Counted from the stretch's first letter, positions 1 to 10,420 are shown. The stretch is DNA of 64,000 bases from Flavobacteriales bacterium (GCA_002401955.1 NVUQ01000005.1:1-64000), one strand, 5' to 3'. The notes: generated by a model from the letters alone, not told the origin. Translations and numbers: made by a program.

Positions 1-271
1 AAAAACAAACTATCTGTAAATCAAATTTTAAGTATTACACATAACAAGTATTTTTTAGAAGCTTATAACGGGTGTTTTGATTCATAATTGGTATTATACT
101 TGAGATTAAGATGCTTAAAAATAATGTTATTGTTGTTTTCATGACTTAAAATTTAGTTTAATTAGTTTAAAATATGATGGAACAAATCTCCTAAGAAAAA
201 AGTGCTTATTTTCCACCTAAATGGCTGGTTATAAATAACTATACAATTGTATAATCCTGTAATACAATAAG

Positions 272-322
272 TTAAAATGGCTATCAAACGCAACTTAAAC
301 CAAGTACGTGATAGCCATTTAA
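272..322. repeat. Orphan inverted repeat (12-bp perfect arms AAATGGCTATCA/TGATAGCCATTT, 22-nt loop)
   Basis: Arms at 275-286 and 309-320; no T-run follows. Confidence 0.6.
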
Positions 323-985
323 TCATCTTTTAAGCCCAGTCATTTAAAACTTAAAAGAATCTTTTTATTAAAAATAATACAAATACACGTTTGGAAAAGG
401 ACTTAGATCAATAACAATGGCTACTAATTTTTTATTAAAAGATAAGTTAGGGTTTTTTAAGTGAAATGTGTGAAATACTTTATCTATTATCAGTTTCATC
501 TTTTTTATTTTATTACTATTTGGTTTAATATCTCCTGAATTTATTTGAAGATGAACAGGGTGAGTGTTACTGTTTTTCATGTTTTTTTGTTATACTTTTT
601 GTTTTATCCTTCTTGTAAGTTTTTAATACTTTTGAGAATAAAAAAATAGATGTTAATATGTTTGCGAAAGTATTTTTATTTACTTTAAAAGCATGTAATT
701 AGTGTAATACAAAATCTTACATAAATAAAAAAAGGGATTACAAAATATTACATAGAGTACATGACTCCCTGTTCTGCCAACGAGCTATAAGCTTGAGCTG
801 AATTATTTACTTGTTTGCCTAATTCAACATAAATTCGAGCATTTACTGTGTCATTTTTTTTTTATTATATTTTATAGAGTAATTCAGTTTAGTTTTGGCA
901 AACTGAATTTGAAGAAAAAGAAAGTAATGGTATTAGAATTATCCAGTTTTTCATTTTTAACCTAGGCTTATCAACCAAATATAAC

Positions 986-1019
986 CAAAAAAGGCTATCT
1001 TTTCAGATAGCCCTTTTTT
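986..1019. terminator. Rho-independent terminator downstream of the 3-hydroxyacyl-CoA dehydrogenase
   Basis: AAAAAAGGCTATCTTTTCAGATAGCCCTTTTTT hairpin with A/T tracts on both sides. Confidence 0.75.
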
Positions 1020-1033
1020 GGTTTCTGGTTATT

Positions 1034-2224
1034 CTAATAAAAAGTTTGATTATCTCTAACCATTCTTCTTAGCAACACACTCGGACGATATCTGTCATCA
1101 CCATATTCTGCATGTAAAAACTCTAACCTTAAGAGTACTTCTTCTAAACCAATTGCGTCAGCCCATTTTAATAGGCCTGCAGGATAATTAACACCTTTAG
1201 TCATTGCTAAATCAATATCTTCTTTAGTTGCAATGTTTAAAAATAACGCATCAGCAGCTTCATTAATTAACATAACCACTATTCTGTTTACGATTTCTTT
1301 ACCTAACTCTTCATTTTTATTTGGTTCAGGTTTTACTGCACCTTCAGAGTAATCATAATAACCCCTTCCGGTTTTTCTTCCGAACCAACCGGCTTCAGAA
1401 TGTCTTTTTTGAGTAAAAGATGGTCTGTATCTTGGGTCGCAATAAAAAGCTGCAAAAACAGTTTCTGTTACGGTATAATTGATATCATTTCCAATGTAAT
1501 CCATTAAGGTAAATGGTCCCATTCTAAACTCTCCCAATTCAGTCATTGCCCAATCGATAGTTGCAAAATCTGCAATTCCTTCCTCATAAATTTTAAGTGC
1601 CTCACCATAAAACGGACGAGCAACTCTGTTTACAATAAACCCTGGAGTATCTTTCGTTAAAACAGTTACCTTTTTCCAATCGTCAATTAATTGACGAGAA
1701 GCATTTTTTGTGTTTTCAGAAGTTTGTACTGCAGGAATAATCTCTACCAACGGCATTAACGGAGCTGGATTAAAAAAGTGAATACCTATTACTCGCTCTG
1801 ATTTTTTACAAGCTGATGCAATTGATGCAATAGACAACGAAGAAGTGTTACTTGCTAAAACACAGTCATCAGAAACAATACTTTCTAATTGAGTAAATAC
1901 TTTTTGTTTAATGTCTAAATTTTCAATAATTGCTTCAATTACAATTCCGCAATTAGCAAAATCATTGATGTTATTAGAGAATTTTATTCTTCCAATTATT
2001 GCATTAGAAGTTGCTTCATTAATTCGTTCTTTCTCAACTAGTCGAGCTAATATCTTTTTAAGACTTGCCTCAGCTTTTGATAAAGCCTCTTCGTTCAAAT
2101 CTACCAATATCACTTTATGTTCTTGCGTTGCTGCAATTTGTGCAATTCCAGCACCCATTGAACCTGCTCCTAAAACCCCTATAATATGGTTCTTAGTTAA
2201 TTGTTGTTTGTTGTTTGTACTCAC
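1034..2224 (-). CDS. paaH: 3-hydroxyacyl-CoA (3-hydroxybutyryl-CoA) dehydrogenase, PaaH-like
   Basis: N-terminal Rossmann motif GVLGAGSMGAGIAQIAA; IGIHFFNPAPLMPLVEII; 3HCDH C-terminal domain repeats. Confidence 0.85.
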   Translation of the reverse strand: MSTNNKQQLTKNHIIGVLGAGSMGAGIAQIAATQEHKVILVDLNEEALSKAEASLKKILARLVEKERINEATSNAIIGRIKFSNNINDFANCGIVIEAIIENLDIKQKVFTQLESIVSDDCVLASNTSSLSIASIASACKKSERVIGIHFFNPAPLMPLVEIIPAVQTSENTKNASRQLIDDWKKVTVLTKDTPGFIVNRVARPFYGEALKIYEEGIADFATIDWAMTELGEFRMGPFTLMDYIGNDINYTVTETVFAAFYCDPRYRPSFTQKRHSEAGWFGRKTGRGYYDYSEGAVKPEPNKNEELGKEIVNRIVVMLINEAADALFLNIATKEDIDLAMTKGVNYPAGLLKWADAIGLEEVLLRLEFLHAEYGDDRYRPSVLLRRMVRDNQTFY

Positions 2225-2587
2225 TTATTTCGTTTTATAATAATTAATAAATCCATTCAACAATTTCTTGCAAACAGTAATTTGGTTTAAAATATTAGTC
2301 AATTCTTCTTGTTTGATATATTCTAAATCTAATGAGATATGAATTTGAGTTTCCAACTCATATAATGATCCTCTTGAAATATAAAAGAACTGTATAGAGT
2401 CTTTTGAATGATTTCTACCACAACCTTCTGCTATATTAGATGGGACAGAAATAGCACACCTTTGCATTTGAGAAGTTAAACCATAATTTTCATTATCCGG
2501 AAATTTACGTGTTAGCCTATAAATATCTGAGACCAACGCTTTAGCATCCTTCCAAACATTTAATGATGTATAATCTTTATAATCCAT
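2225..2587 (-). CDS. Four-helix-bundle protein (S23/23S rRNA intervening-sequence protein family)
   Basis: LNVWKDAKALVSDIYRLTRKFPDNENYGLTSQMQRCAISVPSNIAEGCGR is the family signature. Confidence 0.85.
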   Translation of the reverse strand: MDYKDYTSLNVWKDAKALVSDIYRLTRKFPDNENYGLTSQMQRCAISVPSNIAEGCGRNHSKDSIQFFYISRGSLYELETQIHISLDLEYIKQEELTNILNQITVCKKLLNGFINYYKTK

Positions 2588-2765
2588 CTAACAACAAGTA
2601 ACCATTCTATAGTAATTTATAATCCATTTAACAACTAAATTCTAACAACAAGTAACCATTCTATAGCAATTCATAATCCATCTAACAACTAAATTCTAAC
2701 AACAAGTAACCATTCTATAGCAATTCATAATCCATCTAACAACTAAATTCTAACAACAAGTAACT
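2588..2765. repeat. 54-bp tandem repeat (about 3.3 copies) upstream of the four-helix-bundle gene
   Basis: CTAACAACAAGTAACCATTCTATAG... recurs at 2588, 2642, 2696 and 2750. Confidence 0.9.
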
Positions 2766-2768
2766 ATG

Positions 2769-3539
2769 TTACTCCCCTTTAAATTCTGGTTTTCTTTTTT
2801 CTAAGAAAGCATTTACACCCTCTTGGTAATCATAAGTCTGTCCAGCTTCTGTTTGTATTTCATTTTCTAATGCTAATTGTTGGGTAAGTGTGTTGTTAAA
2901 AGATTCGTTTAATAATCTTTTAGTCAACCCAATACCTTTTGTTGGCATCTTTGCCAGTTTTTGAGCAATTCCTAAAGCAATTTCTTGTAATTCTTCATCC
3001 GCAACAGCTTTATAAATCATTCCCATTTGAACAGCTTCTTCAGCCATTACTTTATCGCCTAAAAACATTAAAGCAGCAGATTTTTGCATACCAATTAAAC
3101 GCGGTAAATAATACGTTCCTCCACTATCTGGTATCAACCCTATTTTACTGAATGCTTGAATAAAAGCTACTGAATTTCCTGCTATAGTAATATCACAAGC
3201 CAAAGCTAAATTAGCCCCAGCTCCAGCTGCAACCCCATTTACACCACAAATAATTGGTTTTTCAATTGTTCTTAAACGTTCAATTATTGGATTGTAATGT
3301 TCTTCAACAATTTTATCTAATTGAGTTTGCTCAGGGTCAATTGCTTCAGCTAAATCTTGTCCCGCACAAAATGCTTTTCCCGTTCCAGTGATATATATAG
3401 CTCTAACTTCTTTGTTTGATTCACACTCATCTAATCGAGCTTGTAAATCAAATGCCATTTGTCTTACAAAACTGTTGAATTTATCTGGTCGGTTTAGCGT
3501 AATAATTCCTACTCCGTTCTCTATTTTAAAATCTATCAT
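2769..3539 (-). CDS. paaG: Enoyl-CoA hydratase/isomerase, PaaG-like
   Basis: Crotonase motifs AFCAGQDL and GVNGVAAGAGANLALACD, plus FSKIGLIPDSGGTYYLPRLIG. Confidence 0.8.
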   Translation of the reverse strand: MIDFKIENGVGIITLNRPDKFNSFVRQMAFDLQARLDECESNKEVRAIYITGTGKAFCAGQDLAEAIDPEQTQLDKIVEEHYNPIIERLRTIEKPIICGVNGVAAGAGANLALACDITIAGNSVAFIQAFSKIGLIPDSGGTYYLPRLIGMQKSAALMFLGDKVMAEEAVQMGMIYKAVADEELQEIALGIAQKLAKMPTKGIGLTKRLLNESFNNTLTQQLALENEIQTEAGQTYDYQEGVNAFLEKRKPEFKGE

Positions 3540-3540
3540 T

Positions 3541-3612
3541 TTAGTGTGTGGTTTTTAGTGTATGGTTTATGGGATAAGTTTTTTAAAACACTAAACACCA
3601 TAAACTAAACAC
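3541..3612. repeat. Intergenic 7-nt-periodic tract (TTAGTGT/ATGGTTT and CACTAAA/CACCATA heptads)
   Basis: ttagtgt gtggttt ttagtgt atggttt ... cactaaa caccata aactaaa cacta. Confidence 0.55.
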
Positions 3613-3616
3613 TATT

Positions 3617-5095
3617 TTACATTCTATTAATTTTCCATTTAGAAATGGTTTTTTCTGGTTCCGCAACAACTTTATTCGCTGCACCTTCTTCATATAGTCT
3701 TGCGGAAAAAAGAGCTGCAATCTTCTCTCCTTTAAGGTCAGAATTTTGTAATTTTTCAGGGCTAAAGTGATCTTTAACAAAATGCGTATCAAAATTTCCA
3801 CTAACAAAAGCTTCATGTTGTATTGTAAACTTACAGAACGAAAGCGTTGTTTCTAGTCCACTAATCTGATAATCATCAATTGCTCTAATCATTCTTTCTC
3901 TTGCCTCTTCTCTATCTTTTCCATGAGTAATTAATTTAGAAATCATCGGATCATAATAAATTGGAATATCCATTCCTTCCTCAAATCCATCATCAACTCT
4001 TATTCCCATTCCCTCTGGTCTAACATAAGTATTTAACCTACCAATATCTGGCAAGAAATTATTCATGGGATCTTCAGCATAAACCCTAACCTCAAATGAA
4101 TGCCCGTTAATTTGAACATCATCTTGAGTGAAACTTAATTTTTCTCCTCTAGCAATATTAATTTGCTCTTTTACCAAATCAATTCCAGTAATCATTTCTG
4201 TAACTGGGTGTTCAACTTGTAAACGAGTGTTCATCTCTAAGAAATAAAAATCTTTATTATTTTCTAATAAAAATTCTACTGTTCCAGCTCCAACATAATC
4301 ACAAGAACGTGCAACATCAACAGCACATTTCCCCATTGCTTCTCTTAGTTCTGGAGTTAAAACTGCCGAAGGAGCTTCTTCAATTACTTTTTGATGTCTC
4401 CTTTGAATAGAACATTCGCGCTCAAATAAATAAACAATATTTCCGTGAGTATCTGCAATTATTTGTATTTCAATATGTCGAGGAGAGCCTACATATTTTT
4501 CAATAAAAACAGCTCCATTTCCAAAAGAAGAAACAGCTTCGCTTACCGCTCTATCCATTTGCTCTTCAAACTCATCCGCATTTTCTACCACACGCATTCC
4601 TTTACCACCACCACCTGCAGCAGCTTTAATTAAAATTGGAAACCCAATACCTTTAGCAATTTCTTTAGCTGCGGCAATATCTTTTATGGCTTCATCTGTT
4701 CCAGGAACCATAGGGATATTGTAACTCTTTACGGTGTCCTTAGCTTTTAACTTATCTCCCATCAGCTCCATTGCTTCTGGCGATGGACCAATAAAAGTAA
4801 TTCCAGCTTGAGTAATTTTTCTTGTAGCATCTGCATTTTCAGATAAAAACCCATATCCTGGATGTAATCCATCTACATTTAAATCTTTACAAATTTGAAT
4901 AATTTTATCTACTTGTAAATAAGATTCACTTGATGGGGGTGGTCCAACACAAATAGCTTCATCAGCATATTTTACAAATGGTGCATTTCTATCTGCTTCA
5001 GAAAAAATTGCAACCGTTTTTACTCCCATTTCTCTTGCTGTACGCATAATACGCAAAGCAATTTCTCCTCTATTGGCAATAAGTATTTTATCCAT
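3617..5095 (-). CDS. accC: Acetyl-CoA carboxylase biotin carboxylase subunit
   Basis: MDKILIANRGEIALRIMRTAREMG; AAAGGGGKGMRVV; EMNTRLQVEHPVTE. Confidence 0.9.
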   Translation of the reverse strand: MDKILIANRGEIALRIMRTAREMGVKTVAIFSEADRNAPFVKYADEAICVGPPPSSESYLQVDKIIQICKDLNVDGLHPGYGFLSENADATRKITQAGITFIGPSPEAMELMGDKLKAKDTVKSYNIPMVPGTDEAIKDIAAAKEIAKGIGFPILIKAAAGGGGKGMRVVENADEFEEQMDRAVSEAVSSFGNGAVFIEKYVGSPRHIEIQIIADTHGNIVYLFERECSIQRRHQKVIEEAPSAVLTPELREAMGKCAVDVARSCDYVGAGTVEFLLENNKDFYFLEMNTRLQVEHPVTEMITGIDLVKEQINIARGEKLSFTQDDVQINGHSFEVRVYAEDPMNNFLPDIGRLNTYVRPEGMGIRVDDGFEEGMDIPIYYDPMISKLITHGKDREEARERMIRAIDDYQISGLETTLSFCKFTIQHEAFVSGNFDTHFVKDHFSPEKLQNSDLKGEKIAALFSARLYEEGAANKVVAEPEKTISKWKINRM

Positions 5096-5226
5096 AAAAA
5101 ATCTAATATAAATTGAAGGTTTAAAAGTAATAAATGTGTTTTGATTATTCGGTTTGGTTTCTGATAATTACGTGTTTGAAAAAAATGAGAGAGAAATGAC
5201 GAATTTTTGTCTACTTTTGGGCTTTA

Positions 5227-7254
5227 ATGAAGTTTGCTTATCCAGAGTTCCTCTACGCATTATTCGCAATAGCGATTCCAATCATAATTCACTTATTTAA
5301 TTTTAGGAAGTTTAAGAAGATTTATTTTTCTAATGTTGAGTTTTTAAAGGAGGTTCAGCAAGAAACTCAAGCAAAATCAAAACTAAAACACCTGTTAATT
5401 TTATTGAGTAGAATTTTAGCTATTGCATTTTTAGTGTTTGCTTTTGCTCAGCCTTTTGTTCCTTCATCAAAAAATGATGCTGCTAACCAAAATAATGTTG
5501 TTGGGATTTATATTGATAATTCTTTTAGTATGGAAAGTACTGGAGAGAATGGTTCTTTATTAAATGAGGCTAAAATTAAAGCTATAGAACTTGTTAAATC
5601 TTACCGAGCTACCGATAAATTTATTTTAACAACCAATAATTTTAGCATTGGAGATCAACGATTACTAAGTAATGAAGAGGCTATAGATAGGATAGAAGAA
5701 GTTGTTATTTCATCTAACAGTCGAAATATTTCTACTATTTACTCTAGAAATAGAGATGCGATAAATTCTTCTGACATTAATAACAAATCATTTTATCTGT
5801 TATCAGATTTCCAAAAATCTACTGCTGATTTTTTATCAATTAAAGCAGATACCCTTATTAACAGCTTCATTATCCCAATAAAAGCAACTGAAATAAGTAA
5901 TTTGTATATTGATAGTTGTTGGTTTAATTCTCCAACTCATTTGCTCCATCAAAATGAAACACTAAACATTAGAATAAAAAATAACTCTAAAAATGACCTT
6001 GAAAACATTCCGGTAAAGCTTTACATTAATAACCAAAATATTGTTCCTGCAAGTTTTTCTGTAAAGGCAAATAATGAAACAATTATCACATTAAACTACC
6101 GAAACAAAACAAATGGTATTCAACAAGGAAGGGTTGAATTACGAGACAGTCCAATAATAACGGATGATATTTTCTACTTTTCTTACAGTATTTCTGATAA
6201 TATTAACATTCTTGGAATAGGAAACAACGAAGATGAGACTTCATTAAGTTCTATTTACGCTACTGATAGTGTATTTAATTATTCAAATTATAATGTAACT
6301 CAATTGGATTACTCATTAATCAAAAAAAGCAACTTAGTGGTTATTTATAATTTAGAAAAAGTTAATTCTGGTTTATCTAATGCTTTAAAAGGTTTTGTGG
6401 ATAATGGGGGAAGTCTTGTAGTTTTTCCATCTAATAAGATTGATTTTGATAGCTATAGAGAGTTTTTAAGCTTATTAAATGTTAATTACTATACAACATT
6501 AGATACGTTAAAAAATAAAGTGAGAGACATTAATTTAAAACATCCAGTGTTTAGTAATGTGTTTGATGGAAAACCAAAAGGCAACCTTAATTTACCAATT
6601 GTTTCTGCTCATTATTTAATTTCGAAAAATACTACAGCCTTTAAAAACACGATTTTAGCATTAAAAGATGCCAGCCCATTTTTAACTGAATATAAAGTAG
6701 AAAAAGGGAGTGTTTACCTCAGTACCGTAAGTTTAGATAATGAAAGTAGCAACTTTACCAATCACGCATTATTTGTTCCTACGTTGTACAATATTGCTTT
6801 GCTTAGTCAAAAAAACTATCCTTTATTTCATATAATCGGTAATAACTCTACTGTTAATGTAAGCAGAGGCGAAAAAGAAAATGTTTATCACATTAAAAAT
6901 AAAAGCCTAGATATTATTCCGAGAGTGAGGAATGCAAACAATAGCACTACAGTGTTTGTTGATACAGGAGTTGAAAAGGCAGATAATTATGTTTTAGACA
7001 ATAATCAAACTAAAATAGGATTGGCATACAATTACAATCGTTCTGAATCAGAATTGAGTTACATCTCTTCTGTAGAAATGGATGAAATTATTAAATCGAG
7101 TAACATTAATGCTCAATATATTGATTTAACAAACGGAACCATTCAATCTGCTTTGAGTGATTTAAACATTGGAAAAAAATATTGGAAATATTGTATTATT
7201 TTAGCTTTGCTTTTTTTGGCAGTTGAAATAGTTTTAATAAAAATCTTCAAATGA
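5227..7254 (+). CDS. BatA/aerotolerance-regulator N-terminal domain membrane protein with vWA-like region
   Basis: FAYPEFLYALFAIAIPIIIHLFNFRKFKKIYFSNVEFLKEVQ; C-terminal TM segment. Confidence 0.8.
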   Translation: MKFAYPEFLYALFAIAIPIIIHLFNFRKFKKIYFSNVEFLKEVQQETQAKSKLKHLLILLSRILAIAFLVFAFAQPFVPSSKNDAANQNNVVGIYIDNSFSMESTGENGSLLNEAKIKAIELVKSYRATDKFILTTNNFSIGDQRLLSNEEAIDRIEEVVISSNSRNISTIYSRNRDAINSSDINNKSFYLLSDFQKSTADFLSIKADTLINSFIIPIKATEISNLYIDSCWFNSPTHLLHQNETLNIRIKNNSKNDLENIPVKLYINNQNIVPASFSVKANNETIITLNYRNKTNGIQQGRVELRDSPIITDDIFYFSYSISDNINILGIGNNEDETSLSSIYATDSVFNYSNYNVTQLDYSLIKKSNLVVIYNLEKVNSGLSNALKGFVDNGGSLVVFPSNKIDFDSYREFLSLLNVNYYTTLDTLKNKVRDINLKHPVFSNVFDGKPKGNLNLPIVSAHYLISKNTTAFKNTILALKDASPFLTEYKVEKGSVYLSTVSLDNESSNFTNHALFVPTLYNIALLSQKNYPLFHIIGNNSTVNVSRGEKENVYHIKNKSLDIIPRVRNANNSTTVFVDTGVEKADNYVLDNNQTKIGLAYNYNRSESELSYISSVEMDEIIKSSNINAQYIDLTNGTIQSALSDLNIGKKYWKYCIILALLFLAVEIVLIKIFK

Positions 7255-8537
7255 ACGCTTTAATTAAATCTGCAAAAATAATTGACAGCAACTCTAAGTT
7301 TAACGGGAAAACTGTTGACATTCTTATCGAAAAAGGTATTATTTCTAAGATTGGATCGAACCTAAAAAACCTAAACAACATCAAAGAAATCAGTTTTAAT
7401 GATTTAAACGTTTCTGCTGGTTGGTTTGATATGCGAACAAATTTTTGTGACCCAGGACATGAATACAAAGAAGATTTGAATTCAGGGTTAAAAGCTGCTG
7501 CAAAAGGAGGGTTTACAGGGGTAATGGTAATGCCAGATAGCAACCCTTCAACAAGTACAAAAGGAGGTATAGAATACCTGATTAACAAAACCAAAGGGAA
7601 TATTGTTGATGCTTTACCTGCGGGGAGTTTGTCGCACAATTGTGAAGGAAAAGAAATAGCAGAAATGTACGACATGCATACTGCAGGAGCAATAGCTTTT
7701 ACAGATAACAAAAAAAGTGTTTCTAAATCGAGTTTACTAAATCGAGCACTGCTTTATAGCCAATCGTTTAGCGGATTAATTATAAACTTCCCTAATGATA
7801 AAGAGCTAAGCAATAGTGGGCAAATAAATGAAGGGGTTGTTAGTACTGAATTGGGTTTAAAAGGTATTCCTGCACTTGCCGAAGAGCTAATGGTTTCTAG
7901 AGATATATTTTTAGCAGAATATTGCAACTCAAAAATTCACTTGTCAAATATCACTACAAGAAAATCGGTTCAACTGATTAAGGAAGCTAAGAAAAAAGGA
8001 TTAAATATTACTGCAGATGTCAATTCATACCATTTATTACTAGATGAGACTGAATTATTGCACTTCGATAATCATTACAAAGTAAATCCTCCACTTAGAA
8101 CTAAAGAGGATATTAAAGCACTAATTACAGGATTAAAAGATGGAACAATAGATGTGATCTGTTCTGATCACACCCCAGAGGATATAGAGAACAAACAATG
8201 TGAGTTTGATCATGCTGCTTTTGGAATGATTAACCTTCAAACTTCTTTTTCGGTTGCAAATACAGCTATCAATGGAAAACTAGATTTAACTGAAGCCATC
8301 TCAAAAATAACAAGTTCTCCCAGAAAGATATTAGGTTTAGAAAATGTAGGAATTAAGGAAGGGGAAAAAGCCAACTTAACGCTTTTTAGTCCAACCGAAA
8401 AGTGGAGTTTACAAAAAGAAGACATTGTTTCTAAATCTAAAAACACACCTCTTATTGGAAGAGAGTTAACAGGTAAAGTTTATGGTGTGGTGAATAATAA
8501 CTTGATAAACCTTGAGAACGAAATAATAGAGAAATAA
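7251..8537 (+). CDS. pyrC: Dihydroorotase
   Basis: Amidohydrolase fold; VSAGWFDMRTNFCDPGHEYKEDL, CSDHTPEDIENKQCEFDHAAFGM; overlaps previous gene by 4 nt. Confidence 0.8.
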   Translation: MNALIKSAKIIDSNSKFNGKTVDILIEKGIISKIGSNLKNLNNIKEISFNDLNVSAGWFDMRTNFCDPGHEYKEDLNSGLKAAAKGGFTGVMVMPDSNPSTSTKGGIEYLINKTKGNIVDALPAGSLSHNCEGKEIAEMYDMHTAGAIAFTDNKKSVSKSSLLNRALLYSQSFSGLIINFPNDKELSNSGQINEGVVSTELGLKGIPALAEELMVSRDIFLAEYCNSKIHLSNITTRKSVQLIKEAKKKGLNITADVNSYHLLLDETELLHFDNHYKVNPPLRTKEDIKALITGLKDGTIDVICSDHTPEDIENKQCEFDHAAFGMINLQTSFSVANTAINGKLDLTEAISKITSSPRKILGLENVGIKEGEKANLTLFSPTEKWSLQKEDIVSKSKNTPLIGRELTGKVYGVVNNNLINLENEIIEK

Positions 8538-8567
8538 AAAGGTTTAAGTATAACTTAAACCTTTTTA
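8536..8567 (+). terminator. Rho-independent terminator after pyrC
   Basis: AAAAAGGTTTAAGTATAACTTAAACCTTTTT. Confidence 0.8.
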
Positions 8568-8582
8568 TTGTTTTTTCATAAC

Positions 8583-8849
8583 TTATGATTCTGTTAACGT
8601 ACAAGTCTTCACATCTGATGTAGAGTTACCCCCAAAGCTAGTGGAGTTACTATATTCATTGCCACTACACAATTCTTCTGCATCTTCTTCCTTTTGATCT
8701 GTGTATGTATAACTTGAAGATTCAGTATTAAAAACTGAACCATCTATAGAGTAAACAGCGTCACACGCACACATGTAATCACTTTTTTTACTACATGATG
8801 TAATCACTATTATACCACCAAAAACAATCATTAACATTAATTTTCTCAT
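8583..8849 (-). CDS. Small putative lipoprotein, unknown function
   Basis: MRKLMLMIVFGGIIVITSCSKKSD lipobox; start moved to internal Met because the upstream 17 aa precede the signal peptide. Confidence 0.55.
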   Translation of the reverse strand: MRKLMLMIVFGGIIVITSCSKKSDYMCACDAVYSIDGSVFNTESSSYTYTDQKEEDAEELCSGNEYSNSTSFGGNSTSDVKTCTLTES

Positions 8850-9032
8850 AATTATATTTATTTTTAAATTGAAAAACAAATATATATATAAATGTAACAT
8901 ATTAAAACTTTATTTTTTTCAAAATAAAATGTAGAAAAAAGCAATACTGATTATGTTTTCTTGTCTCTTTAATAAGGGGTGATAATCCACTCGATAACAG
9001 TTGAATTTTATGATATGATTCTTAATAATCAT

Positions 9033-10355
9033 TCAATCTCCTCTTTTACGAAAGATTTTTTTACGCTTTTTTTTATGTGCCATAAACTCATACGGTCGAA
9101 TTATGGCTCGTATTCCTTTTTCGGAAGTAAAATAACCCCTTATCCAATTATAAGTTGCTATCATTTTATTTCGATATCCTACCAATGATTTAAGGTGCAC
9201 AAACATCCAGATTATCCAAGCAATAAAACCGCTTAACCGCACTTTGCCGACTTCAACCACAGCTTTATCTTTACCAATAGTTGCCATTGCTCCTTTATCA
9301 TTATAAACAAAAGGAGTTAATTCTTTTTGTTTAGTTATTGCTGCAATATTTTTCGCTAACAATTCACCCTGTTGCATTGCTGCAGGTGCGACCATTGGGT
9401 GGCCTCTCGGAAAATCTTCGGATATCATACAGGCAATATCTCCAATTGCAAAAATATCTTCATATCCTTTAATTCTATTAAATTCATCCACCAAAATTCT
9501 ATTTGATTTATCAATGACTTCAGAATTAAGACCGTTAACAGGATTTCCTTGAACTCCAGCTGTCCACATTAAGGTGCGAGCAATAATATCTTTTGCTGTA
9601 TTTACCTGAACATAATCCCCTTGTATATCTAGTACCCTTGTGTTTAGAACAACGGTTACACCTAAATCTTCCAAATATTTTTTAGCTTTCGCTGAAGATT
9701 TATCAGAAAGCATTGGCAACACTCTGTCTCTAGAATGAACCAAATAAATGTTCATACTATTGATGTCCAATTCAGGAAAATCTTTGGGAAGAACAAATTT
9801 CTTCAATTCACCTAAAGCTCCTGCTAGCTCAACACCTGTTGGACCACCACCGGCAACAACGTAATTTAAGTAACCCTGTAATTTTCTCTTATTATTTAAT
9901 GAAACTGCCTTTTCAAAATTCTGAAGAATGAGGTATTTTAAATCTAAGGCTTCTGTAATGCTTTTCATCGGCATTGCGCTTACACTTAATCCTTCGTTAT
10001 TAAAGTAGTTAGTAGTAGCACCTGTTGCAACTACCAAATAATCGTATTCAATAATACGCCTACCCGATTTAATAAATTTCTCATCGGTATTAATTGCTTC
10101 AACTTCACTTTGTCTAAAGAAAAAATTCTTTTGCTTATTAAATATACCTCTAATAGGATAAACAATAGAATCTGCTTCTAATGCAGCTGTAGCAACTTGA
10201 TATAATAAAGGTTGAAAGCAATGAAAATTATTTTTATCTACTAAGACCACTTGTACATCTTCTTTGGCTAACTTTTTGGCAATTTCAATTCCTGCAAATC
10301 CACCACCAATAATAACAATGCGAATTTTATCCGTTTTTGGAAGGTCAATTTTCAT
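9033..10355 (-). CDS. ndh: Type II NADH:quinone oxidoreductase (NDH-2-like FAD/NAD(P) oxidoreductase)
   Basis: IVIIGGGFAGIEIAKKLA; VVAGGGPTGVELAGAL; IFAIGDIACM; C-terminal hydrophobic anchor. Confidence 0.85.
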   Translation of the reverse strand: MKIDLPKTDKIRIVIIGGGFAGIEIAKKLAKEDVQVVLVDKNNFHCFQPLLYQVATAALEADSIVYPIRGIFNKQKNFFFRQSEVEAINTDEKFIKSGRRIIEYDYLVVATGATTNYFNNEGLSVSAMPMKSITEALDLKYLILQNFEKAVSLNNKRKLQGYLNYVVAGGGPTGVELAGALGELKKFVLPKDFPELDINSMNIYLVHSRDRVLPMLSDKSSAKAKKYLEDLGVTVVLNTRVLDIQGDYVQVNTAKDIIARTLMWTAGVQGNPVNGLNSEVIDKSNRILVDEFNRIKGYEDIFAIGDIACMISEDFPRGHPMVAPAAMQQGELLAKNIAAITKQKELTPFVYNDKGAMATIGKDKAVVEVGKVRLSGFIAWIIWMFVHLKSLVGYRNKMIATYNWIRGYFTSEKGIRAIIRPYEFMAHKKKRKKIFRKRGD

Positions 10356-10420
10356 TTATTTATACTTTAGGATTATGCTTTCTTTTACGCTTTTGAGAAT
10401 AGAAAAGTTATCGCTAAGAT

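Noticed and set aside
368-580. 70-aa minus-strand ORF
   Set aside because: No recognisable motif or convincing start signals; too short to support.
1911-2240. Plus-strand ORF of 109 aa, and similar ORFs antisense to real genes (e.g. 7247-7711, 15558-15833, 24044-24343, 35602-35907, 48861-49232)
   Set aside because: Antisense shadows of well-supported genes with no domain signature.
2225-2587. Diversity-generating retroelement (Avd-like four-helix bundle plus repeats)
   Set aside because: No reverse transcriptase, no template/variable repeat pair with adenine-specific differences; the 54-bp repeats are a simple tandem array.
1034-5095. Complete phenylacetate degradation cluster
   Set aside because: Only paaH- and paaG-like genes here, with paaI- and thiolase-like genes about 16 kb away; no paaABCDE or paaK seen, so the pathway assignment is tentative.
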